Source: Mycolicibacterium phocaicum (GTDB taxonomy: Bacteria > Actinomycetota > Actinomycetes > Mycobacteriales > Mycobacteriaceae). Taken from it: a stretch of 64,000 nucleotides of DNA. A program made the translations under genes and the position numbers. The DNA is taken from contig NZ_AP022616.1 of assembly GCF_010731115.1 (NCBI RefSeq), forward strand, positions 2,976,001-3,040,000, in the 5' to 3' direction. The notes under the pieces were generated by a model. It was not told the DNA's origin, ran no database searches, and worked only from the letters and a program-made list of their open reading frames with translations. This document shows, piece by piece, positions 10,193 through 17,758 of this stretch (positions are counted from its first letter, which is position 1; the number at the start of each line of letters is the position of its first letter).

Positions 10193-11023
10193 TCAAACAT
10201 GTTCTGCAACAATGTTTTCAGCGGGACGTCGGTCTTCATTGCGGCGCGCGAGGATGGCAGCGGTTTGCGCATCGGCCGGCAGAAATGCTTCCAGGCGCAG
10301 TTCCGACACCGTGACATCGAGCGCGGTCACAAACGTCGCGATGGTCGCGATCAGCCGCACGTCACCGTCGGGCGAGGACAGGTGCAGTGGCACCGCGAAG
10401 CCAAGAGATTCGGCTGGCTGACTGCCCGACGCGGGCACGCCGTAGCTCTCCAGTTCCGCGATCAGCGCGTCGATTCGCGGGTGCGAGCCGCGCTCGCGTA
10501 GCGCGTGCAGGATGTGGCGCCGCCAATCGTCGAGATTCACGATCCGTGGTGCCATGCCCTCGGGATGCAAGGCCACCCGCAACACGTTCACCGCTGGTTC
10601 GAGCAACCAGTCCGCGACCTCGTCGGTCAGCAGGCCGAACGCGCTGTTGTTGGCGACCAGCTCGCCAATGCCGTTCATGACCAGGGCCGGGTACGGCAAG
10701 TGGCCGTCGAGAACATGCTGAAGTGCCTTGCGCACCGGTTCGAGCAGCGGCGCGTCAGGCGGTGACTCCGGATGCGACGGCGCGAAGCCGGCCACCGACA
10801 GCAGCGCATTGCGTTGCCGCAGCGTCAGTTTCAGCGAGTCGGCCAGTCGACTGACGATGTCGCGCCCGGGCGCTGAACGTCCCTGCTCCAGGAAACTCAG
10901 GTGTCGCTGGGTGGTGCCGGCATCGATCGCGAGGTCTATCTGGCTGAGCCGACGAAGATTGCGCCACTGTCGCAGCGTCGTACCGAAGTCACCGAGCGCG
11001 GAAGCGGTCATGCGACCAGTCAA
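10193..11023 (-). CDS. XRE-family regulator with MmyB-like ligand domain
   Basis: 276-aa regulator. An N-terminal helix-turn-helix (about residues 10-65, RLSQIDLAIDAGTTQRHLSF) is followed by a MmyB-like domain with PALVMNGIGELVANNSAF and EGMAPRIVNLDDWRRH. Such proteins commonly control a neighbouring redox enzyme; the divergent flavin-dependent oxidoreductase gene 72 bp away is the likely target. Confidence 0.85.
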   Translation of the reverse strand: MTGRMTASALGDFGTTLRQWRNLRRLSQIDLAIDAGTTQRHLSFLEQGRSAPGRDIVSRLADSLKLTLRQRNALLSVAGFAPSHPESPPDAPLLEPVRKALQHVLDGHLPYPALVMNGIGELVANNSAFGLLTDEVADWLLEPAVNVLRVALHPEGMAPRIVNLDDWRRHILHALRERGSHPRIDALIAELESYGVPASGSQPAESLGFAVPLHLSSPDGDVRLIATIATFVTALDVTVSELRLEAFLPADAQTAAILARRNEDRRPAENIVAEHV

Positions 11024-11095
11024 CCCAATTGCGGTGCCGGCCGCTATTCCCTGCGGGGAATTGTCGCGCAGCGACGCTGACGCGACGCTCGTGGC

Positions 11096-12046
11096 ATGGA
11101 TCAGTCAATCCGTCTTGGTGTCATGCCACCCCTGGCCGCCGAACCTTGGGCCGGCACCGATCTCCGCGAGCTCCTCGAGATGGCAAGGGCCGTCGAGGAT
11201 TTGGGATTTGATTGGCTGTGGGCCAACGATTCGCTGGTGCGCCCACGGATCGAGGCGCTGACGTTCCTGTCGGCGGCCGCCGCTGTCACCGACCGGATCA
11301 CGCTGGGTACCGCGGCGTTGCAGCCGGCGCTGCGTCGGCCTGTGCAGACGGCGCAGGTACTCGCGTCCATCGACCGGCTGTCGGGCGGACGCCTGACTGT
11401 GGCGGTGGGCGCAGGTTTTCCTGGACTGTCCGAGGTGGAGTACGCCGCCTCGGAGGTGCCCTGGCAGCGGCGTTTCGCACGCCTCGACGACACCGTCACA
11501 CTGTGGCGTCAGCTCTGGAACTGTAAGGAACCCAGCTCATTTCACGGTTCAGTGCTGCACCTCGACGACATCCCGGCCGGCATCACGCCATTCAGCGAGT
11601 CAGGCCCGCCCGTGTGGCTCGCCGCCGACACCAGCGGCGCCCGGGCCCGCGCCGGCCGACTGTTCGACGGCTGGCTGCCGTATCCGCCGACGCCGCAGGT
11701 ATATCGGTCAGGCCTGGCTGAGGTTCGGGCTGCGGCGCAGAGCGCCAGCCGTGCCGCCGACGCCGTCACGCCCGCGCTGTTTGTCACCGTGCTGGTCACC
11801 GACGACGCCGAGGGTGGCCGGGCCGCGCTGGATCATTTCGCCACCAACACCTACGGGGCCGGCATTGCTGTCCTCGAGCAGATCCAGACTTACGCGGCGG
11901 GGACGACCGATTCCGTCGCCGCCCAGTTGGCGAGCTTCATCGATGCCGGCGCGCAGCACCTGGTGTGCCGGATCGGCGTCCTCGGCCCCGACGGTTTCAC
12001 CGAGCAACTGCGGCAATTGCAGGTAATCCATGCTCTGTTGCGATGA
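11096..12046 (+). CDS. LLM-class flavin-dependent oxidoreductase
   Basis: 316-aa luciferase-like (TIM-barrel) oxidoreductase, with the family segments FDWLWANDSLVRPRIEALTF, RITLGTAALQPALRRPV and LSGGRLTVAVGAG. In mycobacteria such enzymes use FMN or F420; the sequence does not decide between them. It is divergent from the XRE regulator. Confidence 0.85.
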   Translation: MDQSIRLGVMPPLAAEPWAGTDLRELLEMARAVEDLGFDWLWANDSLVRPRIEALTFLSAAAAVTDRITLGTAALQPALRRPVQTAQVLASIDRLSGGRLTVAVGAGFPGLSEVEYAASEVPWQRRFARLDDTVTLWRQLWNCKEPSSFHGSVLHLDDIPAGITPFSESGPPVWLAADTSGARARAGRLFDGWLPYPPTPQVYRSGLAEVRAAAQSASRAADAVTPALFVTVLVTDDAEGGRAALDHFATNTYGAGIAVLEQIQTYAAGTTDSVAAQLASFIDAGAQHLVCRIGVLGPDGFTEQLRQLQVIHALLR

Positions 12047-12161
12047 GGCGTTCGCCGTAGTGGGCATGCGGTCAGTAGATGAGATGTAGCAGACGATCCA
12101 GGCACCCGCGCCGCCCCGATACCGTCAGTCGGCCGATTGCCGATTACCATGAGGCGTCCCC

Positions 12162-12234
12162 GCCCCCGTAGCTCAGGGGATAGAGCACGGCTCTCCTAAA
12201 GCCGGTGTCGCAGGTTCGAATCCTGCCGGGGGCA
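12162..12234 (+). tRNA. tRNA-Arg(CCT)
   Basis: A full 73-nt cloverleaf can be folded: acceptor GCCCCCG/CGGGGGC, D-arm GCTC/GAGC, anticodon stem CGGCT/AGCCG with loop CTCCTAA (anticodon CCT), T-arm GCAGG-TTCGAAT-CCTGC and discriminator A. Its 3' half is the attachment site of the integrated element, and the insertion restores a complete tRNA. Confidence 0.97.
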
Positions 12235-12238
12235 CTTT
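12208..12238 (+). repeat. attL core (direct repeat with 29835-29865)
   Basis: 31 bp identical to the sequence at 29835-29865. It covers the T-arm and acceptor stem of tRNA-Arg(CCT) plus four bases (CTTT) beyond. This is the usual target layout of tyrosine integrases. Confidence 0.92.
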
Positions 12239-12740
12239 GCTGGTTGCGCATATGTGCATTTAGACAGCCATATTGGCGTTAGCTATGCAAATCAGTGTGC
12301 TTTGCACGTGCTTTCCGGTCCCCTGCTCTGACCTGGTGATCCGTTAGCCGTGCTGCCAGCTCCCCCGATTCATCTACCCTGTTTGGCCCGTAGCGCCCTC
12401 AACCCGTGCCATCTAGGCCAGGGACACCCCGAACCCCACAGAGCGGACGCTGGCCCGCTGTGTCCATTTTGACTAGATCGATCAATCTCGCTGATTCTCG
12501 CAATTGAGTAAAACTCGACACTTTAATTGAATTGGGCTAAAAGATAATTCGTGCCAGAGGGTGCAATTTCGTGTCAATACCTGTAATGTCGCTATTGCTC
12601 CCCCGTGAGTAGCGATATCACAATCACGCCATTGTCCGCCCGCGTGAGCCTGACAAGATATCAAATCACGCGCGAACGCTGGCAGCACCTAAAGCGTTCG
12701 TTATTCAAACATCACAAAACTACGCTCAAAAGGTTGAACC
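12239..12740. other. attL arm and left control region of the element
   Basis: There is no convincing gene in these 500 bp. Two direct repeats, GTGTGCT (12295-12301) and ACGTGCTTTCC (12306-12316), are 11 bp apart and recur with the same spacing near attR, so they look like integrase arm sites. The segment from 12480 to 12740 is A+T-rich and carries a TCGCTA/TAGCGA inverted repeat near 12590-12620. It probably holds the promoter of the two genes that follow. Confidence 0.5.
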
Positions 12741-13082
12741 ATGCCTCAAACTACCGCAACAGGATTCTTTGAACGTTCCACATGTTCACAACTTCGGAGC
12801 CTTGCTGATCATTTGGGTGTTGAAAAGCATTCACGATTGAGCAAGGCCGGTCTTATCAATGCAATTACCGCCGCCATGATTGACGTACTGATAGATCACG
12901 AGATTAGAGATTTCTTCAATGGCGATGGGCTCCAATTCAATGAAAACGAACTAAAGGTGATTGCTTTCGCGTTAGGTGACACGTACTACCAGCAAGATAC
13001 AAAATCGTCTTTGGTCGAAGTCATCAAACAGTGTATCGAATCTGATTACGTCGTAACCAACGACGACGTAACTGCAAGGTGA
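12741..13082 (+). CDS. Element protein with Rho-N/SAP-like N-terminus
   Basis: 113-aa acidic protein, not firmly recognised. Residues 15-45 (CSQLRSLADHLGVEKHSRLS then KAGLINAI) resemble the Rho N-terminal/SAP helix-extended-helix motif that binds nucleic acid. AAAAGG lies upstream of the ATG. It precedes the excisionase gene by 5 nt and is probably in the same operon, so a regulatory or recombination-accessory role is plausible but unproven. Confidence 0.55.
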   Translation: MPQTTATGFFERSTCSQLRSLADHLGVEKHSRLSKAGLINAITAAMIDVLIDHEIRDFFNGDGLQFNENELKVIAFALGDTYYQQDTKSSLVEVIKQCIESDYVVTNDDVTAR

Positions 13083-13087
13083 TCAAA

Positions 13088-13252
13088 ATGCCTGAAAAAC
13101 TAATGTCACTCAAGGAAACTGCCGAATATCTAGGCGTGTCTCCGAATTCCGTACGGAACTACATTGCCAAACAGGGGTTGAAATACCAGAGGGTCGGGCC
13201 AAAGCTGATCAAATTCCGCAAGTCTGATCTAGACAAGTTCATTGATCGGTAA
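13088..13252 (+). CDS. xis: Excisionase / MerR-type DNA-binding protein
   Basis: 54-aa protein starting MPEKLMSLKETAEYLGVS, a winged helix-turn-helix of the excisionase (HTH_17) type, ending KFRKSDLDKFIDR. It is the right size and position, beside attL, for the recombination directionality factor of the element. It follows the preceding gene by 5 nt and is followed by a strong hairpin. Confidence 0.8.
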   Translation: MPEKLMSLKETAEYLGVSPNSVRNYIAKQGLKYQRVGPKLIKFRKSDLDKFIDR

Positions 13253-13265
13253 ATCCGACCGCGTA

Positions 13266-13300
13266 GGCGGCCATTCAGATTCCCAACCCGAATGGCCGCC
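13266..13300 (+). terminator. Hairpin after xis
   Basis: A perfect 11-bp inverted repeat, GGCGGCCATTC (13266-13276) and GAATGGCCGCC (13290-13300), with a 13-nt loop. It lies between the xis stop and the promoter of the protease gene. There is no U-tract, as is common in mycobacteria. Confidence 0.65.
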
Positions 13301-13307
13301 CGCGTCC

Positions 13308-13313
13308 TACACT
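13308..13313 (+). promoter_or_regulatory. Leaderless -10 box, protease gene
   Basis: TACACT lies exactly 6 nt before the ATG at 13320, so transcription would start at the initiation codon. No ribosome-binding site is present. The next two genes have the same arrangement. Confidence 0.6.
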
Positions 13314-13319
13314 CCGAAC

Positions 13320-14375
13320 ATGGACACGGGATTTGAGGCGTGGCACCTCTACTCAGCGTGCAAGTTGACCATGAACTACCTTTACACGCATGGACAACAA
13401 CGGAGCGAAGGTTTCGGCACTGGATTCATAGTTCAATTTCCACCAGGTGACCCCCGACTAGGGCTAGTGACCAATCGACATTTGGTTGATATCCCATGGA
13501 AAACGCCAAGTCGTGACGGAACAATTCTTGAATCTATACACGTAGAAGTGTGGCCGTACGACAGTCTCCGGGTTGAATTCACGATCCAGAATCCGCAAAT
13601 TCTGCTTCACAATGACGATTCTATCGATGTTTCAGTTATACCGTTCGGTACAGACAAACCACTTGAACTAACCGGGTACCCATATGACAGGCTGGATAAA
13701 ATCTTCAAGGAAGAAGACCCGTCGAAAATAAAGTTCACATTCGAACACGCGATGCCCTGGACATATCTTCTCGAATGCGAACAACTGTGGCCAGTCCTGC
13801 GCCCCGGTGAAATGGTGGTATTCCCTGGATACCCAATTTGGTACGACCGGCTCGAAACGAGGCCGATTTTCAGGTCGGGGGTAATCGCGAGCGATCCGCA
13901 GCGCGATTACCGTAAATACACCGGCCAAACCACGAACCAGGACGGTAACCAACAACTGCTGTTCGATGCTTTCTCGACCAACGGCAACTCGGGCAGTCCG
14001 GTTTTTGTCGCGCAGCGGGGCATCGCACCATTCAATCTAAAATTGAAACCGCAAAATGGCGGTCCAGCATCAGAGGTAGGCACCTTACTTCAATTCTCGC
14101 AATACCACAGGTCTTTTCTGATCGGCATCAATGCAGGTCACTTCAACGACACCGAAAGTGACAAGCCCCAAGATCATGCGGGTTTGTCCAGAATGCACAA
14201 GCTTTCGGCGATTCTGGACATACTGCGCTCTCACACGCGCCCATCAGAAGAAGCGCCCAACATGCAGATACGGATCAGTGCGGACCTCGTTGACGCGCTC
14301 GGAGGGCTCCCAGAGGGCCATCGCATAGCGGAGGGAGCCGACACACGTCCGCCGGAGACAGGGAATGCCCCCTGA
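13320..14375 (+). CDS. Trypsin-like serine protease domain protein (element cargo)
   Basis: 351-aa soluble protein with a trypsin-like catalytic triad: His in LGLVTNRHLVD, Asp in DDSIDVSVIPF and Ser in TNGNSGSPVF. No signal peptide is visible, so it probably acts in the cytoplasm. I start it at 13320 because a -10 box lies 6 nt upstream and the xis terminator intervenes; the in-frame ATG at 13242 lies inside xis. It is followed by its own hairpin. Cytoplasmic trypsin-like proteases occur in several anti-phage systems, so defence cargo is a reasonable but untested guess. Confidence 0.7.
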   Translation: MDTGFEAWHLYSACKLTMNYLYTHGQQRSEGFGTGFIVQFPPGDPRLGLVTNRHLVDIPWKTPSRDGTILESIHVEVWPYDSLRVEFTIQNPQILLHNDDSIDVSVIPFGTDKPLELTGYPYDRLDKIFKEEDPSKIKFTFEHAMPWTYLLECEQLWPVLRPGEMVVFPGYPIWYDRLETRPIFRSGVIASDPQRDYRKYTGQTTNQDGNQQLLFDAFSTNGNSGSPVFVAQRGIAPFNLKLKPQNGGPASEVGTLLQFSQYHRSFLIGINAGHFNDTESDKPQDHAGLSRMHKLSAILDILRSHTRPSEEAPNMQIRISADLVDALGGLPEGHRIAEGADTRPPETGNAP

Positions 14376-14415
14376 TCGGGCCACAGAGCCACGAACACCG
14401 CTGGCCGGTGCAAGT

Positions 14416-14446
14416 GCAGCGCGCCGAACCGCTATCGGCGCGCTGC
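14416..14446 (+). terminator. Hairpin after the protease gene
   Basis: A perfect 12-bp stem, GCAGCGCGCCGA and TCGGCGCGCTGC, with a 7-nt loop. A TTTT run follows shortly after (14457-14460). Confidence 0.75.
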
Positions 14447-14532
14447 TGAGCTGCGGTTTTGTTCTCGGGAGAACGATTCACCAAGTTGGCCGGCGATTGA
14501 GTAACCAACGCCGTTTTAGCAGGTCAGGCCGG

Positions 14533-14538
14533 TAAAAT
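14533..14538 (+). promoter_or_regulatory. Leaderless -10 box, duplicated-domain gene
   Basis: TAAAAT lies exactly 6 nt before the ATG at 14545. No ribosome-binding site is present. Confidence 0.6.
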
Positions 14539-14544
14539 GGCCGT

Positions 14545-14991
14545 ATGCAGTTCACGGGTCCAGAGGCCATGCCGACGTGTGAAGACAAACAGGCGTATTT
14601 CGAGCTGGCGCTAGCTGATGCCGTCGAACGCGGCCAGCGCCCCCGAAAGTCACAGATGCTCAGCATTGACGTTCTGTACGGGATGTTCGACATCTGCGAC
14701 CGTTGGCCTGATGTAGACCCGAAGGCTGTTCAAGACATCAAAGAGCGCCAGGCCGTCCACATGGACTGGCTGACCACGCAGGAAGACAAAGACGGGTTCT
14801 TCGTCATGGCGTTCGCAGATGCGTACCAGCATGGCAAGCGTCCCAATGGCCCCCAGATGCTCGATGAAGGCGTCTTCCGCTTGATTCTGGACATGTGCGA
14901 CCAATGGCCCAACTTGCACGATGACACGCTGTCAGCGGTTCTAGATGCCCAAGACGCCTACATGGAGAGAACAGCCCCCAAGCGCACCTAA
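14545..14991 (+). CDS. Element protein made of two tandem copies of one ~66-aa unit
   Basis: 148-aa acidic protein of unknown function. Residues 13-79 and 80-145 are copies of one unit: both begin EDK, then (Y/F)F, A(L/F)ADA, G(Q/K)RP, QML, and contain D(I/M)CD(R/Q)WP followed by a helix. The period is 67 residues. No catalytic motif, signal peptide or membrane helix is seen. It is transcribed alone from a leaderless promoter. A small helical interaction module, perhaps an inhibitor or anti-defence protein, is a guess only. Confidence 0.6.
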   Translation: MQFTGPEAMPTCEDKQAYFELALADAVERGQRPRKSQMLSIDVLYGMFDICDRWPDVDPKAVQDIKERQAVHMDWLTTQEDKDGFFVMAFADAYQHGKRPNGPQMLDEGVFRLILDMCDQWPNLHDDTLSAVLDAQDAYMERTAPKRT

Positions 14992-15045
14992 CCGCCCTGG
15001 CGAACCGTTCCAGTCCGTTCGCACGTGGTCTGAATCGCACGCATC

Positions 15046-15051
15046 TATAGT
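15046..15051 (+). promoter_or_regulatory. Leaderless -10 box, secreted DUF732 gene
   Basis: TATAGT lies exactly 6 nt before the ATG at 15058, the third such arrangement in a row. Confidence 0.6.
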
Positions 15052-15057
15052 CAGCGC

Positions 15058-15621
15058 ATGTTCAGCAAACGCACACCTAGGGCACAGCGCGCAGCCGGTT
15101 TGATTGTCGGGCTCGTTGCCACAGCCACCGCATTTGCCGGAACAGCCGGGGCCGACCAAACGGAGGTAGACCGGGAAATCCTCGTGAACGGTCAGAAGTT
15201 CGTCTGCGGGTTCTTTGACACCCAAGGGGTCAGTTCGGCCACTGTCAACCAAATCGGCAAGTACTACATCAACAAGGGCTACACCCCACAGGACGCGGGC
15301 ACAATCGTCTACAAGTCCGTTCAGAACGGATGCAGCAAGTACCTGCCTGCGGTGCGTGTATCCGCCGAACCCAGCAACTCAGCGTCTAGCGGACTCAGCC
15401 CCAAAGTACAGCGATACATCAACGAGAACCGAGAAGGGGTGTGCTCGATCCTCACTGCTAACCCCGACGATCCCGAAATGCTCGGAATACTCGGGGCCGG
15501 GGCCGAAACATACGGTCTGACCCCAGATGAGAGGGTGCGGGCAATACTCATGATCGCGCGAGACAACTGCCCAAGCGTCTACCAGCACTGGCAGCAGACC
15601 CGTCAACTACCAACAGCGTGA
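15058..15621 (+). CDS. Secreted protein with two DUF732-like domains
   Basis: 187-aa protein with a signal peptide ending near TAFAGTAGA. The mature part holds two similar units, each with a pair of cysteines: about residues 44-98 (FVCGFFDTQG to NGCSKY) and 124-180 (GVCSILTANP to DNCPSVY). DUF732 is a mycobacterial family of small exported proteins of unknown function. In a phage-like element this looks like a host-surface or lysogenic-conversion gene. Confidence 0.6.
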   Translation: MFSKRTPRAQRAAGLIVGLVATATAFAGTAGADQTEVDREILVNGQKFVCGFFDTQGVSSATVNQIGKYYINKGYTPQDAGTIVYKSVQNGCSKYLPAVRVSAEPSNSASSGLSPKVQRYINENREGVCSILTANPDDPEMLGILGAGAETYGLTPDERVRAILMIARDNCPSVYQHWQQTRQLPTA

Positions 15622-15623
15622 CA

Positions 15624-15839
15624 CTAGATGCGGGAATCACGGCTTACGTGGATATGGGGAGTCTGTTCGGGCGTTTTTCCGTGGTGCTGCGTTGGGTCCA
15701 CGTATCCGACGGGTAGACCAAACTCGCTCGCAACGTCGCACAACTCATCAGGCACGCGCCAATACGGGTCAACACCGGGAGGCGGTAGAGCGTCATACGG
15801 GCCGATACCTTGCGCACCGCTCACACCATGATTCGTCAC
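15624..15839 (-). CDS. Small element protein, last gene of the capsid operon
   Basis: 71-aa protein of unknown function, rich in Pro and Asp (GPYDALPPPGVDPYWRVPDE). The start is GTG at 15839, overlapping the stop of the 53-aa membrane protein gene as GTGA, with GAAGGGG about 7 nt upstream. That coupling supports its being real. It is encoded downstream of the capsid gene on the same strand. Confidence 0.5.
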   Translation of the reverse strand: MTNHGVSGAQGIGPYDALPPPGVDPYWRVPDELCDVASEFGLPVGYVDPTQHHGKTPEQTPHIHVSRDSRI

Positions 15840-15997
15840 GGTTGAACCCCTTCGTTCGTTCCCCTGTTCAAGATGATCAACCGATCAAGAGTGCTGGCCG
15901 TCTCACGGCTGCGTCGTTCTAGTGCTCTGGCACAACGGTATTCGTTGACCAGAACAATAACCACCGCGAGAACGGCCAACACTCCCAAGATGATCAT
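15836..15997 (-). CDS. 53-aa single-span membrane protein in the capsid operon
   Basis: Short ORF starting MIILGVLAVLAVVIVLVNEY, one N-terminal membrane helix followed by a basic amphipathic tail (RCARALERRS). It lies 11 nt after the capsid stop and overlaps the next start (GTGA). Size and topology resemble small phage membrane proteins, but no function can be assigned. Confidence 0.5.
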   Translation of the reverse strand: MIILGVLAVLAVVIVLVNEYRCARALERRSRETASTLDRLIILNRGTNEGVQP

Positions 15998-16008
15998 TTT
16001 GCGTTAAC

Positions 16009-17190
16009 TTAGCGGGCAATCTCAGGCGTGACGTATGGACCGGCTGCGCTCAGTTGCGTGCAAACACCCGCGCCCCTGTGTCTGACCCCAACACCAAAAG
16101 CACGGGAATAGAACGAATCCATAAGCGGGTAGTCAGGTTTCGTGCCAGGAATCTGGCGTAGACCTTGGTAGGCAGCAACGGGGTGCTGACGTACGCCGAT
16201 GATATTTGACGTGTGTCCCGGTGCTGCGACCGAAACCACTGCAAAGTATCCGCTTGGGATAAAAGAACTTTCGACGATTGAAGCTGGCCCATAATCGCCC
16301 ACACTCGGCAGAGTGCCAAAAACATTGCCCTCCGGTTGATTACCGACAAGTTGACCGCCACCCTGCAACACGAAGGTTGGTTGTGTCTTGGCCGGAATGA
16401 AGTCGTACTTTGCTTTGGCAGAGTTGAAGTTCTCTTGACCGGCGCGGAACGACTGAATCTTCTCGCTCTCAACTTCGTTGCACAGAACAACGATTCGCTC
16501 TTGGGAGTCGGTCAAACCGTAACCGTGAGAACGGATATCACGAATCGCGCTCTCAATGTCTTCGCTATCGATATCGGTATTGCCCGACACTCGGTAGTGC
16601 GAATGATTCGCAGGGAACGAATTGCCAAGAAATGAAGGCGGTTTCATGCCGTCAGTGCCGTTATAGAGGCCATACGCCGATTGGCCGTGCTCGTTCTCTT
16701 CGGCCACAGGATCGAACAGCCTCGAAAGTATGGTGCCAGTCACCAGCTTATTGTCGGCAGACAAAGCTTCGTCATGTGCGGCCAAAACTTGCCTTTGGTC
16801 CATGTCGCGCAACGCTTTCCAGGTGAATCGGGTTGCCCGGTCGTAATCCTCGAACGTGTAACCGGCAAGGAAATAGTTGTTTGGTACCCGAAGCGCTTCT
16901 GGCTCACCGTATTCAGAGGCCAGCTCGAAACCGCTAGGGTTGCCCGCTGCGGGAACTGCGTCTGCTGACACCGTATGCCAGTAAGAAATCAGGTCCACAA
17001 GGGCGGTTCGGTGGTCGTTCCACAGTTTGAGAGCTGCGCGCATCTGCTCAAATACAGTGTTTGGATCGGTTCCGTCCCCAAGAGTGATGATCCGATCGCC
17101 ATCTGTGGCATAACCGCCCGAATCCGCGCCATAGATCGGGAAATCCAAGGCAGAGAGAAAAGTACGTGGTTGCGTGTAGATCGCAGTCAT
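16009..17190 (-). CDS. Phage major capsid protein (HK97-like)
   Basis: 393-aa protein matching actinophage major capsid proteins in several places: LVTGTILSRLFDP, YGLYNGTDGMKPPSFLGNSF, HSHYRVSGN, the DIRSHGYGL region, KYDFIPAKT, SFIPSGYFAVV and the C-terminal FYSRAFGVGVRHRGAGV. I start it at 17190 (MTAIYTQPRTF), where GAAAGGTAG precedes the ATG. No portal, prohead protease or scaffold is adjacent. Downstream on the same strand are two small genes. Upstream is a divergent control region. Confidence 0.85.
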   Translation of the reverse strand: MTAIYTQPRTFLSALDFPIYGADSGGYATDGDRIITLGDGTDPNTVFEQMRAALKLWNDHRTALVDLISYWHTVSADAVPAAGNPSGFELASEYGEPEALRVPNNYFLAGYTFEDYDRATRFTWKALRDMDQRQVLAAHDEALSADNKLVTGTILSRLFDPVAEENEHGQSAYGLYNGTDGMKPPSFLGNSFPANHSHYRVSGNTDIDSEDIESAIRDIRSHGYGLTDSQERIVVLCNEVESEKIQSFRAGQENFNSAKAKYDFIPAKTQPTFVLQGGGQLVGNQPEGNVFGTLPSVGDYGPASIVESSFIPSGYFAVVSVAAPGHTSNIIGVRQHPVAAYQGLRQIPGTKPDYPLMDSFYSRAFGVGVRHRGAGVCTQLSAAGPYVTPEIAR

Positions 17191-17536
17191 TCGACTACCT
17201 TTCGCGAGTATTGCGAGTCTGATGGAAAACCGTTTAGGCACTGGTGTTTTCAGATGGCACGGTACAAAGGTCGGAAAACACCAGTGCTACGGCGGCGCTC
17301 GCATGTCGCGGCTGGCCTTGGGGAGACTTACCCGGCCCACTGTCCGGTGCCCATCACTGCATTCTCGCTCAGGTGCTGTCAGCATGTCAACCAATGTCAC
17401 GCGAGACACGTTGTTGCATAGTCACTTTCAGTGTATCGTGAGTGAGTCGGCGTGTATCGCCGCAGGTCAAGGGCGTTTCGCCCGTCTAACCCACTCAATT
17501 TGATTGGGTCATCTGCTATGCAAAAGGAATCGGGTC
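17191..17536. promoter_or_regulatory. Divergent control region between capsid and replication operons
   Basis: This non-coding 346-bp region separates leftward capsid genes from rightward early genes. Its main feature is a perfect 14-bp inverted repeat, GCACTGGTGTTTTC (17238-17251) and GAAAACACCAGTGC (17274-17287), with a 22-nt spacer, in the capsid leader. Nearer the rightward gene are CACT-TTC-AGTG (about 17424-17434) and ACCCA-N11-TGGGT just before 17512. These look like a lysogeny-type switch; the regulator is unknown. Confidence 0.55.
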
Positions 17537-17758
17537 ATGTCTACAGAAACCGTGGAAAAGATGAGCAAGCCACAAAAGCGTTTCTTCACCATGAAAGACG
17601 TTCTCGCACAGGTCGAATCAACAGGAATCGCAATCGATGAGAACACCTTTGACTATCACCTGTACACCACGCGCAAGATGCCGAAAGCCGCGAAAAAGGT
17701 TCAGCGCGAACGGTACTGGACACAGGACCAAATCGATCAGTTCATCGAAGCACTCTGA
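17537..17758 (+). CDS. Small DNA-binding-like protein of the element
   Basis: 73-aa protein (MSTETVEKMSKPQKRFFTMK). The pattern FFTMKDVLAQ ... TFDYHLYTTRKMPKA ... RYWTQDQIDQFIEAL fits a MerR/excisionase-like winged helix, with the last helix resembling 'WT.DQI..F'. It is the first gene of the rightward operon beside the control region and so a candidate regulator. AAAGGA lies upstream. It overlaps the next gene by one base. Confidence 0.5.
   Translation: MSTETVEKMSKPQKRFFTMKDVLAQVESTGIAIDENTFDYHLYTTRKMPKAAKKVQRERYWTQDQIDQFIEAL

Noticed and set aside
12482..12688. 68-aa minus-strand ORF in the attL arm
   Set aside because: No start signal, no recognisable fold and overlap with the probable promoter region of the element.
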